From an uncultured Spirochaetia bacterium (GTDB taxonomy: Bacteria; Spirochaetota; UBA6919), in NCBI GenBank assembly GCA_913053665.1, contig CAJXGR010000250.1, positions 1 through 5,007 of the forward strand: a DNA stretch of 5,007 bases, in the 5' to 3' direction. A model generated the notes under the pieces. It was given only the letters and a program-made list of their open reading frames with translations, searched no databases and was not told where the DNA came from. Position numbers and translations under genes: made by a program. Positions 1 through 5,007 of the stretch are shown in pieces. The stretch's first letter is position 1; each line of letters begins with the position of its first letter.

Positions 1-16
1 GCCCTATTAGATCTGT

Positions 17-46
17 AAAAATAGGCTGAAGTCAAGCTAACCCTAT
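17..46 (-). terminator. Weak candidate intrinsic terminator for the chemoreceptor-cheW transcript
   Basis: On the minus strand ATAGG (46-42) can pair with CCTAT (25-21), followed directly by TTTT (20-17). The stem is only 5 bp with a 16-nt loop, so this is a marginal terminator. Its location beyond the cheW stop and the 64-85 inverted repeat is the main support. The rest of 1-129 shows no gene; an AGGAGG there (minus strand) has no start codon at a usable distance. Confidence 0.2.
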
Positions 47-63
47 AACTTTAATGGATGTAG

Positions 64-85
64 GGATAGACCTATGTGTCTATCC
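64..85. repeat. Perfect 8-bp inverted repeat downstream of cheW
   Basis: GGATAGAC (64-71) and GTCTATCC (78-85) are perfect complements around a 6-nt loop, 45-66 bp past the cheW stop. In this position a transcript-end hairpin is plausible, but no T-run follows on either strand. It may instead stabilise the 3' end of the mRNA or be an operator for a gene beyond the left edge. Confidence 0.4.
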
Positions 86-129
86 TCCTCTAGGACAAAC
101 ACACAGATTTACCTTGAGAAGATCTAAGG

Positions 130-627
130 CTAAACACCAGCTAATTCAGCATCTATCTCATGCAATTGACTGATGGTTTCTTCAGAGAACATATTCCCAA
201 TGTCCAATAAAATGATGAGTTTGTCTTCCAGTCTGATGACACCACTTATAAACTGATTATCATCCCCTGTGATCGCATTGGGAGGAGGAGCAATATCCTT
301 TTCCTCCACCTGGATCACCTTGGAGACCGTATCGACTATGATACCTATCTTTTTCCCACTGGTCTCCAAAATAATCACTCTGGTCTTCTCTGAATAAGCA
401 ATGGTGTCTATACCAAACTTCTCACGCAAGTCCAGGATGGGGATAACAGATCCTCTCAAGTCGATCACACCTTTCACAAAAGCCGGGGCTTTAGGAAGCT
501 TTGTAACTTGAGGCAGTCTAACAATTTCCTGAACCTTTAGAATCTCCAGTCCATAGGTCTCCTCACTGATTGTGAAGGTCACCAGTTGTTTCAAAGTATC
601 TTTTTGCTGATCGTTAGTTATTTGCAT
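130..627 (-). CDS. cheW: CheW chemotaxis coupling protein
   Basis: This 165-residue protein is a single CheW domain, the cytoplasmic adaptor that links chemoreceptor tips to the histidine kinase CheA. Visible family features are YGLEILKVQEIVR (about residues 25-37), the core VKGVIDLRGSVIPILDLREKF (51-71, the usual N-L-R-G written here as D-L-R-G with the conserved Arg kept), RVIILE (83-88) and IGIIVDTVSKVI (94-105). The length is typical for a stand-alone CheW, with no kinase or receiver domain attached. I chose the ATG at 627 because AAAGGAG (641-635) lies 7 nt upstream. A longer frame starting at TTG 648 would place that ribosome binding site inside the coding sequence. It begins 23 bp after the stop of the carbonic-anhydrase chemoreceptor on the same strand, so the two are very likely co-transcribed and CheW probably serves that receptor. 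No cheA, cheR or cheB is present in the window. Family assignment is firm; exclusive partnership is inferred. Confidence 0.96.
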   Translation of the reverse strand: MQITNDQQKDTLKQLVTFTISEETYGLEILKVQEIVRLPQVTKLPKAPAFVKGVIDLRGSVIPILDLREKFGIDTIAYSEKTRVIILETSGKKIGIIVDTVSKVIQVEEKDIAPPPNAITGDDNQFISGVIRLEDKLIILLDIGNMFSEETISQLHEIDAELAGV

Positions 628-634
628 CTCTGAT

Positions 635-641
635 CTCCTTT
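635..641 (-). promoter_or_regulatory. Ribosome binding site of cheW (decides its start)
   Basis: On the minus strand AAAGGAG sits 7 nt before the ATG at 627, inside the 23-bp gap that follows the chemoreceptor stop. It supports ATG 627 over the upstream in-frame TTG at 648. Confidence 0.85.
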
Positions 642-650
642 GTGACAAGG

Positions 651-3335
651 TTATTTACGGGTTTCATGGGTCAGCATAACCCCTTGAGTCAGCTTTTGGT
701 TTCCTCCACTGTTATTTTCATCAATTTTAAAGGTATTCACAATTCCATTCAGCTTTTCGGCGAGTTCATGGAGTTCAGTGGTACTGGCCGCCAGCTCTTC
801 AGCACTGGAACTGGACGTTTGCGTGGAGTTATTTATAGTTTCAGTCGCCTTTTGTATCTGTTCGCTACCGGCCTTCTGCTCTTCCATAGAGACAGTGATC
901 TCATTGACTAACTTATTGTTCACTTCAATGGTTTTAATGATAGCGTCAAAGGATTCACTGGATTTCTTTACTGAGTCAACCCCCTGGCTGATACGAGCGA
1001 TGTTATCTTTGATGAGGGCTTCGATCTCTTTTGTGGATTCTGCGCTTCTATTTGCTAGAGTGGAAATAGCTTCAGCTACCACGGCAAACCCTTTTCCATG
1101 CTCTCCAGCCCTGGCCGCTTCAATGGCCGCATTGAGTGAGAGAAGGTTGGTTTGATCCGCTATATCATTGATAACTTTAACGATATCCCCTATTTTCTCA
1201 GTACTCTCACTGATATTCACCATCTCTCCGGTGACCTGTTTCATATTCTCTTTGTACGCCTGAGCCTCTTCAAGAGACTGATCACTTTTTTCCATCATGG
1301 TGATGGTGTGGTCGGAAACCTGTCCGATATTGGATACTAACTCTTCTGTGGAGGCACTGCTTTCTTCCACACTGGCGGCTTGACTTTGAGCCGATTCGGA
1401 AAGGTTGGTGGCAGAGGCATTAATCTCTTCGCTTGTGGCGGATAGCTGACTGGATGATTCCATCAGGGAGGTCATAATACTCTTGAGATTGGTGAGCATA
1501 TGCCTCATAGCGGAGTATATCCCAGTGTCAGCCTTCCCAGTGTCAGATAGCACAAGGGTCAAGTCCCCCTCAGCAATGTCCTGAGCTATTCTTGCCATTT
1601 CAGCTGGCTCTCCTCCTAATTGACTCAAAACCCCTTTGGACAGGATCAAACCAAGGAGTACTCCTATAACCAGAGCGAATCCGGACACGACAATTATAGT
1701 ATTTTTGGCTTCCAACTCATCTTTTTTAGCCGTTTGGGCAGCTTTCGTAGTAAACTTTTGTATTTTCCCCAGAAACTTGACTAAATCATTATTTAGAGCT
1801 TTTTCCTCTCGCTCAATCTTTTCGGCTAACTCTTCCACTTGCTGGAGTTGATTGTCGTTCAGCAAACGAAAGGCTTTCCCAATATGTTCATTATAGGTTT
1901 TGTGTTTGGTTTCAATGTTCTTGAGATGGGTAAATACTCCCCGAAACTCATCACGAGACACATCTGTAGTGGCCTTTTCAATGGCTTTTTGCGTTATTCC
2001 TTCCCCTTTCCTGATTTGTTTGTTTGTTTTATGTTCAATTTCAAGAAACCTGGCTTTTGCGTTTTTCAGCTCTTCTTTCACATCCTTTCCGGCGGCAATC
2101 ATTTCCCCAAATCGAAAGGCCCTCTCAAACCAGACAGTCTGGAGTAATTGATGCTCTATAACTTTAGTGACGACGTTAGTCAGGGGAATATCCCTGTCAG
2201 CAATGCCTTCCACTTCTTGACCGATGGCAGACATCTTCAGGATACTTATACCACCAATCAGAATCATCAAAATGGATAGAATCATGACTAAACCAATAAT
2301 TTGGCTTCTTAGTCTGAATCGTCCCAGGATTCGTGCTGTCATCTCACTTTTTATCATAAAAATAATCAAAATACCCAGAATAAAGGCTCCTCCAATCACC
2401 AGGATCCACATGGTTGAGGAAAAGATGGTGCCATGGGTCTTTTCGCTGGCGTTCCCATAGGATGTGCTTGCCGAATAAGTTTGTCCATCTTCATGGGAAC
2501 TACTCGCAGATGTCTTGTTGAAAGCATCAGAACCAGGGGATGCTGTCAGTTGGATCACATTGGTTCGACCTGTATTAACCGCTTGCACAACTCTTCCATT
2601 CAATGGTTGGACAGGTCTTGCGTTAAACCGTATCAGATTGGTGAACTTTTTTATCTGATTTTGAGACACTTCGATGGGGCTTTTTAATATATACCAGCGA
2701 ACCCCTTCGGAACAGGGAGGTGTGGTGAGTGAACCCATATAATGGTAGTACGAGCCATTATAAGGCAAGAAGTCAGCGGCCTCAATATTGATTCCAACTA
2801 CTTTTTCCTCATTCAACTCATAGGGGATGTTATCCCAGAGCTTGTTGAGAGAAGGATTTTCCTTCCCACGTTTTAGTAAAACCCCTAGGACGGCCAATTG
2901 ACCAATAGAGTTTCTATGGACAAAGTGGAGTTCCATCGCGTAGCGTCTCCCATTGATCCGATGCTCGCTGGGACTATGAAAGTGAAATTGCAACAAGTTG
3001 AACTTCTTACCCTTTGCTATAATATAACTTTGAGAGTTTGAATTGTTCTGGATGGTATGACCGTTATTGATCAAGCGAAGGGGGGATGAACCATAGTGAA
3101 AGTCTATCTGACCCTCATTTTTCCTTTCTGTTGCTGTAATGTTAATGGGGGACTGGCTTCTGCCCTTTTTGCACATGGTAAACAGACGGTTTAAATCTCC
3201 CCATTTCGCAGGCCCTGTAGCTCCCCCATAGGTCCAGTGGGTTGATCCGTGAGTTTCAGCCGATATATTTTCAGTCAACCCAAATACCAGGCTCATAATA
3301 AATACAATTGTTAAAGTCAAAAACTTGATCTTCAT
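651..3335 (-). CDS. Chemoreceptor with N-terminal periplasmic alpha-carbonic anhydrase domain (alpha-CA/MCP fusion)
   Basis: This 894-residue protein joins an enzyme to a chemotaxis receptor in one frame. Residues 1-26 are a signal peptide (MKIK, hydrophobic core, possible cut after NISA). Residues 33-251 are an alpha-carbonic anhydrase, which interconverts CO2 and bicarbonate: zinc ligands H118, H120 (QFHFHSPSEH) and H137 (ELHFVH), E124, T204 in SLTTPPC, shuttle-type H93 in NNGH, and C55/C208 placed for the disulfide of secreted bacterial forms. Next come a Ser-rich linker (252-307), TM1 (309-328), a basic loop with GRFRLRS (329-345), TM2 (346-366), a predicted helical bundle resembling four-helix-bundle MCP sensors (367-544), TM3 (546-566), HAMP (567-618) and the signalling domain. 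The hairpin tip is at 728-750 (QTNLLSLNAAIEAARAGEHG), and EE pairs at 636-637, 657-658 and 846-847 look like methylation sites. The C-terminus lacks an NWETF-type pentapeptide. ATG 3335 is preferred over GTG 3344, which overlaps the ribosome binding site. cheW follows after 23 bp. Sensing CO2, bicarbonate or local pH is inferred. Confidence 0.95.
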   Translation of the reverse strand: MKIKFLTLTIVFIMSLVFGLTENISAETHGSTHWTYGGATGPAKWGDLNRLFTMCKKGRSQSPINITATERKNEGQIDFHYGSSPLRLINNGHTIQNNSNSQSYIIAKGKKFNLLQFHFHSPSEHRINGRRYAMELHFVHRNSIGQLAVLGVLLKRGKENPSLNKLWDNIPYELNEEKVVGINIEAADFLPYNGSYYHYMGSLTTPPCSEGVRWYILKSPIEVSQNQIKKFTNLIRFNARPVQPLNGRVVQAVNTGRTNVIQLTASPGSDAFNKTSASSSHEDGQTYSASTSYGNASEKTHGTIFSSTMWILVIGGAFILGILIIFMIKSEMTARILGRFRLRSQIIGLVMILSILMILIGGISILKMSAIGQEVEGIADRDIPLTNVVTKVIEHQLLQTVWFERAFRFGEMIAAGKDVKEELKNAKARFLEIEHKTNKQIRKGEGITQKAIEKATTDVSRDEFRGVFTHLKNIETKHKTYNEHIGKAFRLLNDNQLQQVEELAEKIEREEKALNNDLVKFLGKIQKFTTKAAQTAKKDELEAKNTIIVVSGFALVIGVLLGLILSKGVLSQLGGEPAEMARIAQDIAEGDLTLVLSDTGKADTGIYSAMRHMLTNLKSIMTSLMESSSQLSATSEEINASATNLSESAQSQAASVEESSASTEELVSNIGQVSDHTITMMEKSDQSLEEAQAYKENMKQVTGEMVNISESTEKIGDIVKVINDIADQTNLLSLNAAIEAARAGEHGKGFAVVAEAISTLANRSAESTKEIEALIKDNIARISQGVDSVKKSSESFDAIIKTIEVNNKLVNEITVSMEEQKAGSEQIQKATETINNSTQTSSSSAEELAASTTELHELAEKLNGIVNTFKIDENNSGGNQKLTQGVMLTHETRK
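2583..3239 (-). other. Alpha-carbonic anhydrase domain encoded within the chemoreceptor gene
   Basis: This segment encodes residues 33-251 of the fusion, from HWTYGG to PLNGRVVQ, about the full length of a secreted bacterial alpha-carbonic anhydrase. Zinc-ligand codons are at 2982-2984, 2976-2978 and 2925-2927. The family landmarks occur in the right order: HW.Y, SQSPINI, NNGH, QFHFHSPSEH, ELHFVH, SLTTPPCSEGVRW and RPVQPLNGR. Nothing looks eroded, which points to a domain still under selection for zinc binding and probably catalysis. It lies between the signal peptide and the first stop-transfer helix, so it should be on the outer face of the inner membrane. Confidence 0.95.
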
Positions 3336-3343
3336 GATGTTCA

Positions 3344-3348
3344 CTCCT
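3344..3348 (-). promoter_or_regulatory. Ribosome binding site of the chemoreceptor gene (decides its start)
   Basis: AGGAG on the minus strand lies 8 nt before ATG 3335. The in-frame GTG at 3344 shares its first base with this site, so it cannot use it. The start is therefore placed three codons downstream of the longest possible frame, and the signal peptide begins MKIKFLT. Confidence 0.8.
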
Positions 3349-3411
3349 AAATTATATGCAATAAACGTACCATTAACTTATCGATTCAATATTCTTATGG
3401 GAAAAGAGTCC

Positions 3412-3442
3412 TGTAGGGGCAACCCGGCGGGTCGCCCCTACA
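3412..3442. repeat. GC-rich palindromic hairpin overlapping a stop codon; possible dispersed repeat and terminator
   Basis: TGTAGGGGC (3412-3420) pairs exactly with GCCCCTACA (3434-3442). After one A/C mismatch, ACCC (3422-3425) pairs with GGGT (3429-3432), closing a GGC loop, for 13 base pairs in all. The TAG stop of the upstream HisRS-like gene (3440-3438) lies inside the right arm, so the hairpin begins essentially at the end of that gene. Palindromes of the type GTAGGGGCGACCC...GGGTCGCCCCTAC are, from memory, scattered in many copies through several bacterial genomes; only one copy is visible here. On the minus strand it is followed, after a few bases, by CTCTTTTCCC, so it could weaken or end transcription before the chemoreceptor gene, but the T-run is short and offset from the stem. 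Confidence 0.8.
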
Positions 3443-4913
3443 ACGTGATGCTGTCCACCAGCTCTTTATAGGGAATCAAGTCAATATGATCTGTCTTAAA
3501 ATCAAACAGCTTGACGGAGTCTTGATCTTCGCCAAACAATGCCGCCAGGGGAATCCCCGACTTTTTAGTATCATCCAGCTTTTCATTAATGTTGGTGCTG
3601 GAAATATCTGTATAAATATTTAGACCATGATCCCGAAGTTGGCGGATCACAGGGAAGATTTTAGTGTAATCCTTTTCGTTGGGGAGCAAGAAAAACAGGT
3701 CGATTCGATTGTCCTCTAAAGGAATGTTTTCTTGTTCCTTTTTCAGGAGTATTTTATAGACTTCCTCCAGGTGAAAGGCAAAACCACACCCAGACAAGGG
3801 CTTAGGATAGCCTAAAGTCTCAATGAGATCATCATAACGGCCGCCACCGCATATGAGTTTCTTTTCTGAAGCGGATAAACAGTCCAACTCAAAGACCACT
3901 CCCGTGTAGTACTGGAGGTTTCTCCCCAAACCAAAATCAATGGTGATTCGATCTTCGGAAATCCCATAGTCATAGAGAAATTGGGTGACCTTCTCCAGGT
4001 CCTCCACATAGGATAGGTCGATGTTTGCCTTTTGAAGCAGTCTTTTGGAGTGTTTAATAGCCTCTTTTGGCCTTCCCGATATACAATGGAGTTCCTGAGA
4101 GAAATCAAATATCTTTTGGATAGAATCATACTGGTTTTGACGTTTAATTTTATCTAATATGCCGTCTACAACGTCTTCTGCCTCTTTAAGGTCTTCCGAG
4201 AAATGGGGGTGGATCATATTTAATAGCTTGAGGAGTAAGGTTTTTTCCTCTTCTGAAGTGAGTTTCTTAAGGATATTAAAGATATCTCTATACTTTCCCT
4301 CGTCAATGGACGGGAACAAGTTTTCTCCCGCTTGCTGAACCATGTCTTCACAGGACTGCTTCATCCTCAGGTTTTCCAGAAAGGCGTTTTTAAAGACTAC
4401 ATCCACATCCAGGTGATGGACCAAGTGAACCAGTATGCCGGGATTCCCCAAGGTGATCTGATAATCGTTTAAACCCAGTTGGTCGAGGCAACTGCTGGCT
4501 AAAGCAATGTTTTCAGCGTCATAGAATATACTGTCAATGCCGATTATCTCCGTTCCGATATGGGTGAACTCCTGATAGCTTTGGTCACCCTGATTTCTAA
4601 AGACTTTCTCACTATAGCAGAGTTTAAGGGGGAGTGGTTCATTATCTTGATGGGAAAGGAAATAGCGGATGCTTGGGCTTGTCATTTCCGGTCTCAGACA
4701 GATCTCCCTACCATCTTGATTTCTGGCGATAAACATCTGGGATTTCATGCGATCCCCAAGGTTTTTTAAGAAAAGATCACTGGATTCAAAGGCAGGTAGG
4801 GAGATTCTCTGAAAGCCAAAGGATTTAAAGGTAGACTGGAAGGTGGATTCTATTTTCTTGAACCTATCAAACTCAGCAGGTCCCAAGTCTTTACTATGAT
4901 TCAATCCAATCAT
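3438..4913 (-). CDS. Histidyl-tRNA synthetase-like protein, probably HisZ-type ATP phosphoribosyltransferase regulatory subunit
   Basis: This 491-residue protein has the class II HisRS fold. The N-terminus (KDLGPAEFDRFKKIE) and motif 1 (GFQRISLPAFES, 33-44) align with HisRS, so ATG 4913 looks like the true start although its ribosome binding site is weak (GAGAGAGA). Motif 2 runs from LRPEMT (73-78) through VFRNQ (104-108) to EFTHIGTEIIG (115-125). Histidine-site motifs follow: GRNLQYYTGVVFE (330-342, Arg331 kept) and CGGGRYDDL (355-363). Motif 3 reads GFAFHLEEV (377-385) where HisRS has G-L-E-R-L, so the ATP-binding Arg is Glu. The motif 2 fRxE reads FRNQ, and the RYRQFHQ segment reads SYQEFTH. 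These changes argue against normal aminoacylation and favour HisZ, which activates short-form HisG in histidine synthesis. However, residues 403-487 resemble the HisRS anticodon-binding domain, which HisZ usually lacks, and no hisG is in view. It is longer than either family, mainly through a helical insert near 180-300. HisRS family is firm; the exact role is not. Confidence 0.7.
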   Translation of the reverse strand: MIGLNHSKDLGPAEFDRFKKIESTFQSTFKSFGFQRISLPAFESSDLFLKNLGDRMKSQMFIARNQDGREICLRPEMTSPSIRYFLSHQDNEPLPLKLCYSEKVFRNQGDQSYQEFTHIGTEIIGIDSIFYDAENIALASSCLDQLGLNDYQITLGNPGILVHLVHHLDVDVVFKNAFLENLRMKQSCEDMVQQAGENLFPSIDEGKYRDIFNILKKLTSEEEKTLLLKLLNMIHPHFSEDLKEAEDVVDGILDKIKRQNQYDSIQKIFDFSQELHCISGRPKEAIKHSKRLLQKANIDLSYVEDLEKVTQFLYDYGISEDRITIDFGLGRNLQYYTGVVFELDCLSASEKKLICGGGRYDDLIETLGYPKPLSGCGFAFHLEEVYKILLKKEQENIPLEDNRIDLFFLLPNEKDYTKIFPVIRQLRDHGLNIYTDISSTNINEKLDDTKKSGIPLAALFGEDQDSVKLFDFKTDHIDLIPYKELVDSITL

Positions 4914-4957
4914 TTTAGTCTCTCTCAGGTTCTTAGAAATCGAATCATTAGATTAAT

Positions 4958-4998
4958 AGGTAGTAAAACCAGTTACTGACGGATTTATCCAACTACCT
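4958..4998. repeat. Short inverted repeat upstream of the HisRS-like gene
   Basis: AGGTAGT (4958-4964) and ACTACCT (4992-4998) are perfect 7-bp complements separated by 27 bp, in the leader region before ATG 4913. This could be a leader-RNA stem or an operator, but the arms are short and chance is not excluded. No convincing -35/-10 pair or T-box element was recognised in 4914-5007. Confidence 0.25.
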
Positions 4999-5007
4999 GT
5001 AGAGACG

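Noticed and set aside
628..648. TTG 648 as start of cheW, giving seven more residues
   Set aside because: It would bury the AAAGGAG site in the coding region; the added residues (SQRRSE) merely translate the ribosome binding site, and the next ATG has ideal spacing.
642..911. Plus-strand open frames across the chemoreceptor gene (642-911, 778-1155, 1152-1340, 1636-1851, 1839-2147, 1900-2151, 2224-2460, 2433-2687)
   Set aside because: All lie antisense to strongly conserved MCP or carbonic anhydrase coding sequence, have no recognisable protein features and are explained as shadows.
2017..2034. TTTG tandem repeat as a phase-variation tract
   Set aside because: Only about three units, in frame within the helical sensor region; too short to suggest slippage control.
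651..3335. The carbonic anhydrase and MCP parts as two separate genes with a missed frameshift or stop
   Set aside because: The frame is continuous through the Ser-rich linker and TM1, and no ribosome binding site of good quality precedes the internal ATG at 2342.
3351..3356. Perfect TATAAT (minus strand) before the chemoreceptor gene as a -10 box
   Set aside because: Transcription would begin at about the ribosome binding site (3344-3348), leaving it out of the mRNA, and there is no -35 hexamer at a suitable distance.
3378..3385. ATCGATAA (minus strand) as a sigma-28-type flagellar -10 element (consensus GCCGATAA)
   Set aside because: It matches six of eight positions and lies well placed for the start, but there is no TAAA-like -35 at about 15 nt upstream (the sequence there is TTTTC). 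It is interesting for a chemotaxis gene but unsupported.
3812..4129. 105-codon minus-strand frame within the HisRS-like gene, and a plus-strand frame at 4560-4769
   Set aside because: Both overlap the conserved HisRS motifs in another frame and show no family features of their own.

Overview
The window holds three complete genes, all on the minus strand. Read in transcription order from the right edge they are a histidyl-tRNA-synthetase-like protein (4913-3438), a very unusual chemoreceptor (3335-651) and a CheW coupling protein (627-130). The short gaps are 1-129 (downstream of cheW), 628-650, 3336-3437 and 4914-5007 (upstream of the synthetase-like gene). No tRNA, rRNA, CRISPR array or insertion sequence is visible. 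A motile bacterium with a chemotaxis system is implied. The chemoreceptor has a signal peptide, an enzyme domain whose catalytic type works outside the cytoplasm, and three further membrane helices, which suits a Gram-negative with a periplasm. Moderate base composition, the receptor style and the GTAGGGGC-type palindrome would fit a Desulfobacterota-like or related environmental lineage, but the taxon is only a guess.

The centre of interest is the 894-residue chemoreceptor. Its N-terminal third is a secreted alpha-class carbonic anhydrase, with all three zinc histidines, the gatekeeping Glu/Thr, the proton-shuttle His and the usual bacterial disulfide cysteines visible. A Ser-rich linker and an extra membrane helix join it to what looks like a whole methyl-accepting chemotaxis protein: TM, periplasmic helical bundle, TM, HAMP and signalling hairpin with methylation-site Glu pairs. 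A cheW gene follows after 23 bp with its own strong ribosome binding site. The simplest reading is a receptor/coupler pair that lets the cell sense CO2, bicarbonate or the pH change of their interconversion in the periplasm. That function is inferred; the fusion itself is read directly from one uninterrupted frame.

The upstream gene is a divergent HisRS paralogue that keeps several synthetase motifs and a C-terminal anticodon-binding-like domain but has lost the motif 3 arginine. It is more likely a HisZ-type regulatory subunit or other non-canonical HisRS-like protein than the housekeeping synthetase. Its stop codon lies inside a long GC-rich hairpin (3412-3442) that resembles a dispersed palindromic repeat and may end its transcript. 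It is probably unrelated in function to the chemotaxis pair.
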